Shown piece after piece: positions 1 to 6,072 of a stretch of DNA of 6,072 nt. Location: assembly GCA_023452965.1 (NCBI GenBank), contig JAEXUU010000862.1:1-6072 (forward strand), given 5' to 3'. The notes below the pieces were generated by a model. It saw only the letters and a program-made list of their open reading frames with translations, had not been told where the DNA came from and made no database searches. The stretch comes from Pseudomonadota bacterium. Its GTDB lineage: Bacteria > Pseudomonadota > Alphaproteobacteria > Rhizobiales > Beijerinckiaceae. A program made the position numbers and the translations under genes. Numbering within the stretch: the stretch's first letter is position 1; each line of letters opens with the position of its first letter.

Positions 1-788
1 TGGCTCAGCCGTGCATGGGCATGGGCACCGCGCGCCTTGGCGTGCTCCGCCGATTCCAGCACCAGGAAGGCGGCGGCGCTGCCGGTGATCATGCCGGGTG
101 CATCCTCACGGGCGAATACGGGAGCGAACCCGCCGGTGCGCAGGAAGCCACCGAGCTCGAAGAGCAGCAGCATGTCGCGGCGCTCGGCGTTGTAGGCGCC
201 GCCGACGAGCATCACCTGCGCCTGGCCGGAGGCGATGCGGGCATGGGCGGTGCGGATCGCATCGACGCCGGCCTGTTCCTCGCCCATGAAGGTGCGCGAG
301 GCGCCGGTGACGCCGTGGACGATGGCGATGTTTCCGGCGAGCAGATTGGAGAGCTGGGCGAGGAACAGCGTCGGCCTGAGATCGCCCATCAGGCGCTCGT
401 TCAGGAAGGGGCCGGGCTGATTGGCGCCGCGCAGGCCGGTGAGGATCGCGCTGTCGACGGCGTGGTCGCGCTCGCCGCCGCCCGCGGCGACGATGACCTG
501 CAATTCGCTCTTGACCTGCGCGTCGTCCTTCAGCCCGGCGGAGTCGAGGGCGAGGCCGGCGGTGTAGACGCCGAGGCGCTGCCAGGGTTCCATCTGGCGC
601 TGATCGGATTTCTTCGGGATCTGCTTGTCGAGCTCGAGCGGCTTCAGCGGGTGCACCGGATAGGGCGCGAAGCTGGCCTCGTCGACGATCGGGGCCGTGC
701 CCGCGGCGAGCGCCTGCGCGTGCGGCTCGATGCCTTCGCCGAGGCTGGAGGCGAGACCGATGCCGGTGATGAGGACGTCATGTGCCAT
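1..788 (-). CDS. FabF-like beta-ketoacyl-ACP synthase homologue of the lipid A VLCFA cluster, catalytic Cys absent (partial, C-terminus beyond window)
   Basis: Reading leftward from ATG 788-786, the frame stays open to the window edge and gives 262 residues of a thiolase-fold condensing enzyme. Recognisable parts are the start (VLITGIGLASSLG, residues 5-17), the stretch AIRTAHARIASGQAQVMLVGGA (about 177-198), which matches the FabF helix and strand after the nucleophile, and FLVLESAEHAKARGA (241-255). Aligned on GDADVMVAGGA of E. coli FabF, the nucleophile Cys163 falls at Glu171 (context GEEQAGVDA), and no cysteine occurs anywhere in the visible part. The later glycine-rich loop (DGFVLGDGAG in FabF) is also altered, to about APGMITGSAAA (230-240). 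The ATG lies 2 bp after the dehydratase stop, so the two are probably co-transcribed. By gene order it corresponds to fabF2XL of rhizobial acpXL clusters. I infer a non-condensing partner of a neighbouring ketosynthase; the two catalytic histidines lie outside the window. Confidence 0.85.
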   Translation of the reverse strand, partial: MAHDVLITGIGLASSLGEGIEPHAQALAAGTAPIVDEASFAPYPVHPLKPLELDKQIPKKSDQRQMEPWQRLGVYTAGLALDSAGLKDDAQVKSELQVIVAAGGGERDHAVDSAILTGLRGANQPGPFLNERLMGDLRPTLFLAQLSNLLAGNIAIVHGVTGASRTFMGEEQAGVDAIRTAHARIASGQAQVMLVGGAYNAERRDMLLLFELGGFLRTGGFAPVFAREDAPGMITGSAAAFLVLESAEHAKARGAHAHARLS

Positions 789-790
789 GG

Positions 791-1252
791 TCAGGCCGCT
801 TCCGGGTTCAGGCCGATGGCGGCGATGCGCGCCTCCATCAAAGCGCGCATGTCGGCGGGGAAGGGCATCAGGCGAAAGCGCAGTTCGGCATCGCAGATCG
901 GCTTGCCGTCGATCGTGATCTTCGCCTTGGTCGCAGCGTAGCCGGAGCCCTCATGGACGAGCTCGGCGCTGACGTCGAGCACCGCCTGCGGCTCGACGAA
1001 GGTGCGGAAGCGCGCCTTGTCGACCATCATCAGGAAGGGCATCTGCGAGAGGCGGTTGAGCGCCAGCAGCAGATAGCCGGAGGCCTGGGCCATGGTCTCG
1101 GTCAGGAGCACGCCGGGAACCAGCGGGTGGCCGGGAAAATGGCCTTCGAAAACCGGGCTCGCGGCAGGGACGGTCGAGCGGGTGACGATGCGCTTCTCCG
1201 CCGGAACGAAGCTCGCGACCTGATCGATCATGTCGAAATATTCGAGGCGCAT
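791..1252 (-). CDS. fabZ: FabZ-type 3-hydroxyacyl-ACP dehydratase of the lipid A VLCFA cluster
   Basis: A 153-residue hot-dog-fold dehydratase, expected in the cytoplasm, removing water from 3-hydroxyacyl-ACP during fatty acid elongation. The FabZ active-site signature is intact: GHFPGHPLVPGVLLTE at residues 37-52, with catalytic His38 and catalytic Glu52, followed by TMAQASGYLL. The core DAELRFRLMPFP (121-132) and a helical tail follow. The start at ATG 1252-1250 (MRLEYFDMID) fits the family; the frame stays open upstream to an ATG at 1378, but that extension is arginine-rich, unlike FabZ, and runs through the intergenic palindrome. GGAA just upstream of the chosen ATG is only a weak ribosome binding site. 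The gene sits between acpXL and the FabF-like gene, the rhizobial order acpXL-fabZXL-fabF2XL, so the substrate is probably AcpXL-bound long chains rather than general fatty acids. The role in VLCFA synthesis is inferred from this context. Confidence 0.9.
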   Translation of the reverse strand: MRLEYFDMIDQVASFVPAEKRIVTRSTVPAASPVFEGHFPGHPLVPGVLLTETMAQASGYLLLALNRLSQMPFLMMVDKARFRTFVEPQAVLDVSAELVHEGSGYAATKAKITIDGKPICDAELRFRLMPFPADMRALMEARIAAIGLNPEAA

Positions 1253-1531
1253 GCATTTCCAACCGGTTAGAGCCGGACGCCGCCGGGCGAAGCGCATGGC
1301 GTTCGCCCGAGACCGGAACCGTCTCTCATGAATAGAGCTGGAGCGGCATGCGAAAAACCGGTTGCCGCCTTTTCGCATTCCGCTCCAGGCGCCGTGACGC
1401 GGAGACCAGCCCCTCGCCGCAGCGCTTCAGCGTCCTGCTCTATCGGTTGCGCCGGCCGCGCTCAAGGCCGCCGGGCGGATCGGCCGCTCCGGCAGGGTGA
1501 CTATCGGACTGAATTGTCCAGGTGGTGGCGC
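1253..1531. other. Non-coding gap inside the VLCFA cluster
   Basis: These 279 bp separate acpXL from the dehydratase gene. No frame here shows a recognisable protein. The clearest structure is the imperfect palindrome at 1338-1388. A separate AACCGGTT occurs at 1261-1268, just upstream of the dehydratase start, and repeats the motif found in the palindrome loop. A GC-rich, imperfectly self-complementary stretch near 1470-1500 has no T-run after it on the minus strand, so I do not call a terminator there. Whether the dehydratase has its own promoter in this gap cannot be decided from the sequence. Confidence 0.6.
1338..1388. repeat. Imperfect intergenic palindrome, 19-bp arms and 13-nt loop
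   Basis: The left arm (1338-1356, CTGGAGCGGCATGCGAAAA) and right arm (1370-1388, TTTTCGCATTCCGCTCCAG) are reverse complements except for one mismatch, C1347 against T1379. The 13-nt loop starts ACCGGTT, so AACCGGTT spans the left stem-loop junction. From memory, this pattern (GC-rich outer arm, GCATG-like core, run of A, ACCGGTT, run of T) is typical of dispersed intergenic palindromes in Hyphomicrobiales genomes. It could act as an RNA hairpin between acpXL and the dehydratase gene, attenuating or stabilising the transcript; that role is inference. Right after the arm there is no T-run on either strand, so it is not a canonical intrinsic terminator. Confidence 0.75.
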
Positions 1532-1813
1532 TCAGGCCGCCTTGGCGGCGACGAGATCGTCGATGCGCTTGCAGAGGTTCTCGAGCACGAAATACTGCTC
1601 GGCGGGCGCCTTGCCCTCGTTGACTTCCTGGGTCCACTGCTCGAGCGGCAGCTTGATGCCGAAAGCCTTGTCGATCGCGAAGGCGATGTCGAGGAAGGCG
1701 AGCGAATCGATGCCGAGATCGTCGATGGCGTGGCTCTGGGGCGGGATCTTCTCGCGCGGAATGTCGCAGGTCTCGGAAATGATGCCGGCGACCGTCTCGA
1801 ACGTGGCGGACAT
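1532..1813 (-). CDS. acpXL: Acyl carrier protein AcpXL (lipid A very-long-chain fatty acid carrier)
   Basis: A 93-residue acidic acyl carrier protein. The phosphopantetheine attachment site is [13 protein letters not shown] (residues 31-43), with Ser37 as the modified serine. The stretch [18 protein letters not shown] and the C-terminal [14 protein letters not shown] are diagnostic of AcpXL rather than housekeeping AcpP; the match is from memory of the Rhizobium leguminosarum protein, which has almost the same length. AcpXL carries the C28 27-hydroxy acyl chain that is then transferred to lipid A. The start ATG 1813-1811 (MSATFETV) matches the family and has GGGAG 8 nt upstream; the frame extends to an ATG at 2020, but that part crosses the acnA terminator palindrome. 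It is the first gene of the minus-strand cluster, followed after 279 bp by the dehydratase gene. Confidence 0.95.
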   Translation of the reverse strand: MSATFETVAGIISETCDIPREKIPPQSHAIDDLGIDSLAFLDIAFAIDKAFGIKLPLEQWTQEVNEGKAPAEQYFVLENLCKRIDDLVAAKAA

Positions 1814-1967
1814 GCGGGTGCTCCCGTCGTTTTCAATGATGAAGGCGGATGGCATCCGAGCGCGGAAAGCTCCCGCGCCTGCCCCAAGCCCCCCGCCGAG
1901 GAAAGGCTGTGATCGCCCCCTTACACCTCGGTGCAGAATTGGACAACCTTGAGGCGCTGCAAGAACA
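1814..1967 (-). promoter_or_regulatory. Presumed acpXL promoter and leader region (no clear consensus)
   Basis: This stretch lies between the putative acnA terminator and acpXL, so a promoter for acpXL is expected here if the terminator works. On the minus strand, TTGTCC followed by AATTCTGCACC and GGTGTAAG is the most promoter-like sequence (around 1921-1945), but the spacing and the -10 match are poor. The only clear signal is the ribosome binding site GGGAG 8 nt before the acpXL ATG. No operator palindrome was recognised. Confidence 0.25.
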
Positions 1968-1995
1968 GAACGCCCGGTTTGCAAACCGGGCGTTC
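1968..1995 (-). terminator. Probable intrinsic terminator of acnA (perfect 28-bp palindrome)
   Basis: The 13-bp arms (GAACGCCCGGTTT and its exact reverse complement AAACCGGGCGTTC) flank a central GC, so the whole 28 bp is a perfect palindrome. On the minus strand the hairpin is followed by TGTTCTTG, which is T-rich but interrupted. It lies about 75 bp beyond the acnA stop and before acpXL, where an acnA terminator would be expected. On the plus strand it is followed by CGAGGGAC, without a T-run, so termination should favour the minus direction. A protein-binding palindrome is an alternative. Confidence 0.6.
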
Positions 1996-2018
1996 CGAGG
2001 GACGGACAAGACGCCGCC

Positions 2019-2046
2019 AAGTCTTTGCCGCGAAGTCTTCGCCGAG
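2019..2046. repeat. Short imperfect tandem duplication downstream of acnA
   Basis: Two adjacent 14-nt units, AAGTCTTTGCCGCG (2019-2032) and AAGTCTTCGCCGAG (2033-2046), agree at 12 of 14 positions. They lie between the acnA stop and the palindrome at 1968-1995. No function is suggested; this may be chance or slippage. Confidence 0.45.
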
Positions 2047-2070
2047 ACCTTGCGGCCTCGGCGCTTCGGC

Positions 2071-2940
<870 letters not shown>

Positions 2941-2976
2941 CGCGCGGGGGACGTTCTGCTGTATGAAGCTCTGAAT

Positions 2977-2979
2977 CTA
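2977..2979 (-). other. In-frame amber (TAG) codon interrupting acnA
   Basis: On the minus strand the reading is CCC TCC AAC AAG TAG ATT CAG AGC (P S N K stop I Q S). The upstream and downstream frames are identical: 36 bp, exactly 12 codons, lie between the stop and the next ATG. AcnA proteins usually have glutamate here, so one G-to-T change (GAG to TAG) explains it. The next codons include ATT and ATA, unusual in a gene where isoleucine is otherwise nearly always ATC. The codon falls in the linker between domains 3 and 4. Confidence 0.95.
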
Positions 2980-4770
2980 CTTGTTGGAGGGCCAGATGTC
3001 CTTGAGATAGACCGGCTGCCCGTCCTTGCCGGTGCCGAGCGGCTCCTTGGTCAGGTCCATCTGCACCGAGCCGGCGAGCGCATAGGCGACGACCAGCGGC
3101 GGCGAGGCGAGGTAGTTCGCCTGGACGTCCGGAGAGACGCGGCCTTCGAAGTTGCGGTTGCCGGAGATCACCGCGCCGGCGATCAGGCCCTGCTCGTTGA
3201 TCGCCTTGGAGATCGGCGCCGGCAGCGGGCCGGAATTGCCGATGCAGGTGGTGCAGCCGAAGCCGACCAGGTTGAAGCCGAGCGCGTCGAGATCGGTCTG
3301 CAGGCCGGACTTGGCCAGGTACTCGGCGACGACCTGCGAGCCGGGCGCCAGCGAGGTCTTGACCCAGGGCTTCACCGAAAGCCCCTTTTCGACCGCCTTG
3401 CGGGCGAGCAGGCCGGCAGCCATCAGCACCGACGGGTTCGAGGTGTTGGTGCAGGAGGTGATGGCGGCGATGACGACGTCGCCATGGCCGAGATCGAAGG
3501 ACTGGCCCTCGACCGGGACGCGACGAGCGATCTCGGCGGCCTTCTTGTACTCGGTCTCCATGGCGGCGGCGAAGCCGGCCTTGACGGCGGAAAGGTCGAC
3601 GCGGCCCTCGGGACGCTTCGGACCGGCCATCGAGGGCTGCACCGTCGAGAGATCGAGCTCGAGCGTGTCGGTGAAGATCGGGTCGGCGGTCTCAGGGGTC
3701 GCGAACAGGCCCTGCGCCTTGCTGTAGGCCTCGACCAGCGCGATCCGGTCCGACTTGCGGCCGGTCGTGGTGAGATAGTCGAGCGTCTCGGAGTCGACCG
3801 GGAAGAAGCCGCAGGTCGCGCCGTATTCCGGGCCCATATTGGCGATGGTGGCGCGGTCGGCCAGCGTCAGATTGTAGAGGCCGGGGCCGAAGAACTCGAC
3901 GAACTTGCCGACGACGCCCTTCTTGCGCAGCATCTGGGTGACGGTCAGCACGAGGTCGGTGGCGGTGATGCCTTCCTTCAGCGAGCCGGTCAGCTTGAAG
4001 CCGATGACCTCGGGCAGGAGCATGGACTGCGGCTGGCCGAGCATGGCGGCTTCCGCCTCGATGCCGCCGACGCCCCAGCCGAGGACGGCGAGGCCGTTGA
4101 CCATGGTGGTGTGCGAATCGGTGCCGACCACGGTGTCGGGATAGGCGACCTCGACCTCGACGCCGTCGATCGTCTCGTTCCGCGTCCAGACGGTCTGGGC
4201 GAGGTATTCGAGGTTGACCTGGTGGCAGATGCCGGTGCCGGGCGGGACGACGCGGAAATTGTCGAAGGCGCCCTGGCCCCATTTCAGGAACTTGTAGCGT
4301 TCCTCGTTGCGCTCGTATTCGAGCTCGACGTTCTGCGCGAGCGCCTTGGGGGTGCCGAACTCGTCGACGATCACCGAATGGTCGATGACGAGGTCGACCG
4401 GGACGAGCGGGTTGATCTTGGCGGGGTCGCCGCCGAGCGCCACGACGCCGTCGCGCATCGCGGCGAGATCGACGACGGCGGGAACGCCGGTGAAGTCCTG
4501 CATCAGCACGCGCGCGGGGCGGAAGCCGATCTCCTTGCCGGCCTTGCCCTTGTCATCGGCCCAGGCGACGAACGCCTCGATATCGGCCTTGGTGACGGAG
4601 CGGCCGTCCTCGAAGCGCAGCAGGTTCTCGAGCAGCACCTTCATCGAGAAGGGCAGGCGCGAGATGCCGGGCAGGCCGTTCGCCTCGGCGTCCGGCAGCG
4701 AATAATAAGTGTAGGTCTTGCCGCCGGCGGTGAGTGTGCGGCGACATTTGAAAGAATCGAGCGAGGCCAT
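2977..4770 (-). CDS. acnA: Aconitate hydratase A, domains 1-3 (N-terminal part; gene interrupted by in-frame TAG)
   Basis: 597 residues of an AcnA/IRP-type aconitase, the cytoplasmic TCA-cycle enzyme that isomerises citrate to isocitrate via cis-aconitate. All three [4Fe-4S] ligands are visible: Cys440 in [12 protein letters not shown], and Cys506 and Cys509 in [14 protein letters not shown]. Other family motifs are [18 protein letters not shown] (91-108), [11 protein letters not shown] (129-139), [12 protein letters not shown] (216-227) and [32 protein letters not shown]. The start ATG 4770-4768 ([13 protein letters not shown]) fits AcnA; AGGA about 15 nt upstream is a weak ribosome binding site. 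Full-length family members are near 900 residues, and reading through the stop gives exactly 899, so this product lacks domain 4 and its catalytic serine. Alone it should not be a complete aconitase. The gene is monocistronic, divergent from ccmA, with a likely terminator at 1968-1995. No iron-regulatory box was recognised upstream. Confidence 0.95.
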   Translation of the reverse strand: MASLDSFKCRRTLTAGGKTYTYYSLPDAEANGLPGISRLPFSMKVLLENLLRFEDGRSVTKADIEAFVAWADDKGKAGKEIGFRPARVLMQDFTGVPAVVDLAAMRDGVVALGGDPAKINPLVPVDLVIDHSVIVDEFGTPKALAQNVELEYERNEERYKFLKWGQGAFDNFRVVPPGTGICHQVNLEYLAQTVWTRNETIDGVEVEVAYPDTVVGTDSHTTMVNGLAVLGWGVGGIEAEAAMLGQPQSMLLPEVIGFKLTGSLKEGITATDLVLTVTQMLRKKGVVGKFVEFFGPGLYNLTLADRATIANMGPEYGATCGFFPVDSETLDYLTTTGRKSDRIALVEAYSKAQGLFATPETADPIFTDTLELDLSTVQPSMAGPKRPEGRVDLSAVKAGFAAAMETEYKKAAEIARRVPVEGQSFDLGHGDVVIAAITSCTNTSNPSVLMAAGLLARKAVEKGLSVKPWVKTSLAPGSQVVAEYLAKSGLQTDLDALGFNLVGFGCTTCIGNSGPLPAPISKAINEQGLIAGAVISGNRNFEGRVSPDVQANYLASPPLVVAYALAGSVQMDLTKEPLGTGKDGQPVYLKDIWPSNK

Positions 4771-5004
4771 ATCGGCTTACATCCTGATCAAGGGGTTGCG
4801 GTCGCGAGCCGGAGACCCTTGCGGAATCAGCCGGTCGAAGGCCTATTGCGCATGACGCGCGCGCCGCCCCGGGAGTGCCCGAGCCCCGCGCCGGATCGGC
4901 GTGCGGCGTAGCCACGGGTTCTATAGATCAATTCCAAGAAGGCCGCTACAGGGTCGATGCGCGCTCCGCGAGGGCCGGCATGTTCGAGGAAAAGCGCGGG
5001 TTTC
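4771..5004. promoter_or_regulatory. Divergent acnA / ccmA intergenic region
   Basis: These 234 bp must hold the promoters of acnA (leftward) and ccmA (rightward). The only AT-rich element is TCTATAGA at 4920-4927, itself a palindrome and therefore usable as a -10-like hexamer (TATAGA) on either strand; no convincing -35 hexamer sits 16-18 bp away in either direction. If used, the untranslated leaders would be about 140 nt for acnA and 70 nt for ccmA. The remainder is GC-rich with no recognised operator or riboswitch. Confidence 0.35.
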
Positions 5005-5625
5005 GTGACGCAGATTTCCCATCAGACCCTGACATTGAGCGCCGAGGGCCTCGTCTGCCGGCGCGGCGGGCGGCTGATCTTCGAAGGCGTCGGCTTCCGG
5101 CTCGGCAATGGCGAGGCGCTGGCGCTGACCGGGCGCAACGGCGCCGGCAAGTCGAGCCTGATCGCGATGCTCTGCGGGCGCTTGCGGCCGGAGGCCGGTA
5201 CGATCCGGCTCGAAGGGCTGGGTGAGACGCCGCTCACCGAGGCGGCCCATCTCGTCGGCCATCGCGACGGGCTGAAGAGCGCGCTGACCGCGACCGAGAA
5301 TCTTCGCTTTGCCCAGGATCTGCTCGGCGGTGCGGCCGCGACGCCGGACCAGGCGCTGGAAGCGGTCGGCCTCCCGCATGTCGGCACACTTCCGGTCGGC
5401 TATCTCTCGGCGGGGCAGAGGCGGCGCGTGGCGCTGGCTCGGCTTCTCGTCGCGTCACGGCCGATCTGGCTGCTGGACGAGCCGGCGGCGGCGCTCGACG
5501 TCAACGCGCAGGCGATGCTGATCGGGCTGATGAAGGCGCATCTTGCCGCAGGCGGGGCGATCCTGGCGGCGACGCATGGGCCGCTCGGCATCGATGTCGC
5601 GCGCGAACTCAGGATCGGGCCGTGA
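5005..5625 (+). CDS. ccmA: Cytochrome c maturation haem-exporter ATPase CcmA
   Basis: A 206-residue ABC ATPase of cytochrome c biogenesis System I. In the CcmABCD complex at the inner membrane, ATP hydrolysis releases holo-CcmE so haem can be delivered to apocytochrome c. Visible motifs are Walker A GRNGAGKSS (43-51), the CcmA-type segment VGHRDGLKSALTATENL around the Q-loop (about 84-100), the signature LSAGQRRR (134-141), Walker B PIWLLDEP (153-160, with Asp158 and Glu159) and H-loop His191 in ATHGP. I chose GTG 5005 because it gives the usual CcmA length and GAGGA lies upstream at 4986-4990, although the 14-nt spacing is long; ATG 4957 would add 16 atypical residues and is the alternative. 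The stop overlaps the ccmB start by 4 bp (GTGA), indicating translational coupling. It is divergent from acnA, an adjacency I recall as common in Hyphomicrobiales. Confidence 0.92.
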   Translation: MTQISHQTLTLSAEGLVCRRGGRLIFEGVGFRLGNGEALALTGRNGAGKSSLIAMLCGRLRPEAGTIRLEGLGETPLTEAAHLVGHRDGLKSALTATENLRFAQDLLGGAAATPDQALEAVGLPHVGTLPVGYLSAGQRRRVALARLLVASRPIWLLDEPAAALDVNAQAMLIGLMKAHLAAGGAILAATHGPLGIDVARELRIGP

Positions 5626-6072
5626 GACGCGCTTTCCTCGCCGTACTCAGGCGCGACCTTGCCCTGGCTGCCCGCGCCGGCGGCGGCGGCGAACTCGCGC
5701 TGGTCTTCTTCCTGACTGTGGTCGTGCTGATCCCCTTCGCGCTCGGGCCGGACCTCAATCTCTTGTCGCGCATCGGCCCGGCCATCCTCTGGCTGGGAGC
5801 GCTGCTGTCGACCTTGATCGGGCTCGACCGGCTGTTCCAGGCCGATGAGGAGGACGGCTCGCTCGAACTGATGCGGGCTTCGCCGCTGCCGCTCGAGCTC
5901 GCCGTGTTCGCCAAAGGGCTCGCGCATTGGCTGACCACCGGGCTGCCGCTGGCGCTGGCCGCGCCGTTGCTCGGCCTGCTCGTCGCCTTGCCGGCCGACG
6001 CTATCCTGCCCTTGGTCGCGAGCCTCGTTATCGGAACGCCGGCGCTGAGCTTCATCGGCGCTTCGGCAGCAG
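5622..6072 (+). CDS. ccmB: Haem exporter permease CcmB (partial, C-terminus beyond window)
   Basis: The first 150 residues of the integral-membrane partner of CcmA; family members have about 220, so roughly 70 are missing to the right. Hydrophobic segments predicted by eye are 24-41, 51-68, 99-122 and 126-148. The cytoplasmic segment LFQADEEDGSLELMRASPLPLE (about 71-92) followed by AKGLAHWLTTGLPL (97-110) is the characteristic CcmB sequence, close to the E. coli protein. The start is GTG at 5622, overlapping the ccmA stop by 4 bp, with AGGA 7 nt upstream (5611-5614). A non-ATG start and no early ATG in frame make this gene easy to miss. Genes ccmC, ccmD and ccmG/cycY commonly follow; they are not visible here. 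Confidence 0.92.
   Translation, partial: MRRAFLAVLRRDLALAARAGGGGELALVFFLTVVVLIPFALGPDLNLLSRIGPAILWLGALLSTLIGLDRLFQADEEDGSLELMRASPLPLELAVFAKGLAHWLTTGLPLALAAPLLGLLVALPADAILPLVASLVIGTPALSFIGASAA

Noticed and set aside
15..941. A plus-strand open frame of 308 codons opposite the FabF-like and dehydratase genes.
   Set aside because: Antisense shadow: the minus strand carries two clear family members with intact motifs, while this product is compositionally biased and spans the boundary between them.
1253..1378. N-terminal extension of the dehydratase to an upstream ATG at 1378.
   Set aside because: The extra 42 residues are Arg-rich, unlike any FabZ N-terminus, and overlap the intergenic palindrome; MRLEYFDMID at 1252 is the natural start.
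1814..2020. N-terminal extension of AcpXL to ATG 2020.
   Set aside because: It would add 69 Gly/Arg/Pro-rich residues, run through the terminator palindrome, and make the carrier protein nearly twice the family length. GGGAG marks the start at 1813.
2941..2976. Frameshift as the cause of the aconitase split.
   Set aside because: The two parts are in the same frame: the 36 bp between the stop and the next ATG is an exact multiple of three and encodes plausible linker residues.
2977..2979. Programmed recoding of TAG as pyrrolysine.
   Set aside because: Pyrrolysine is known mainly from methylamine methyltransferases of methanogens and a few bacteria. No pyl gene is visible, and the residue expected here is an ordinary glutamate in a linker.
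4921..5387. Minus-strand open frames opposite the 5' half of ccmA.
   Set aside because: They oppose Walker A and other CcmA motifs on the plus strand and have no recognisable content.

Overview
The window looks like chromosomal DNA from an alphaproteobacterium of the order Hyphomicrobiales (Rhizobiales), perhaps near Bosea or Methylobacterium; the genus is a guess. The grounds are high GC with strongly GC-biased third codon positions, a gene for AcpXL (the acyl carrier protein dedicated to very-long-chain lipid A fatty acids), alphaproteobacterial AcnA next to divergent ccmAB, and an intergenic palindrome of a type I recall as common in this order.

Layout from left to right. (1) 1-1813, minus strand: the head of a lipid A very-long-chain fatty acid (VLCFA) cluster, in transcription order acpXL (1813-1532), a FabZ-type 3-hydroxyacyl-ACP dehydratase (1252-791) and a FabF-like ketosynthase homologue (788 to beyond the left edge). 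A gap of about 280 bp between acpXL and the dehydratase holds a long imperfect palindrome. (2) 1814-2070: spacer with a perfect 28-bp palindrome, probably the acnA terminator, and presumably the acpXL promoter. (3) 2071-4770, minus strand: aconitase acnA, interrupted by one in-frame TAG at codon 598 of a frame that would otherwise encode 899 residues. (4) 4771-5004: divergent spacer. (5) 5005 to the right edge, plus strand: ccmA and ccmB, overlapping by 4 bp, for the CcmAB part of the cytochrome c maturation (System I) transporter; ccmB is cut by the window end.

How the genes work together: AcpXL carries the growing acyl chain, the ketosynthase homologue and the dehydratase belong to its elongation cycle, and the product (27-hydroxyoctacosanoate in rhizobia) goes to lipid A. 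Aconitase is a TCA-cycle enzyme. CcmAB drives haem handling for c-type cytochromes.

Two observations stand out. Aconitase is split, without any frameshift, in the linker between its [4Fe-4S] core (domains 1-3) and its mobile domain 4, so the two open frames resemble a large-plus-small-subunit layout; a nonsense mutation or a sequencing error is the simplest explanation. The FabF-like protein has glutamate where the ketosynthase nucleophile cysteine should be, and no cysteine in its first 262 residues, so it looks like a chain-length-factor-type partner rather than a working ketosynthase. I see no CRISPR array, tRNA, rRNA, insertion sequence or defence system.
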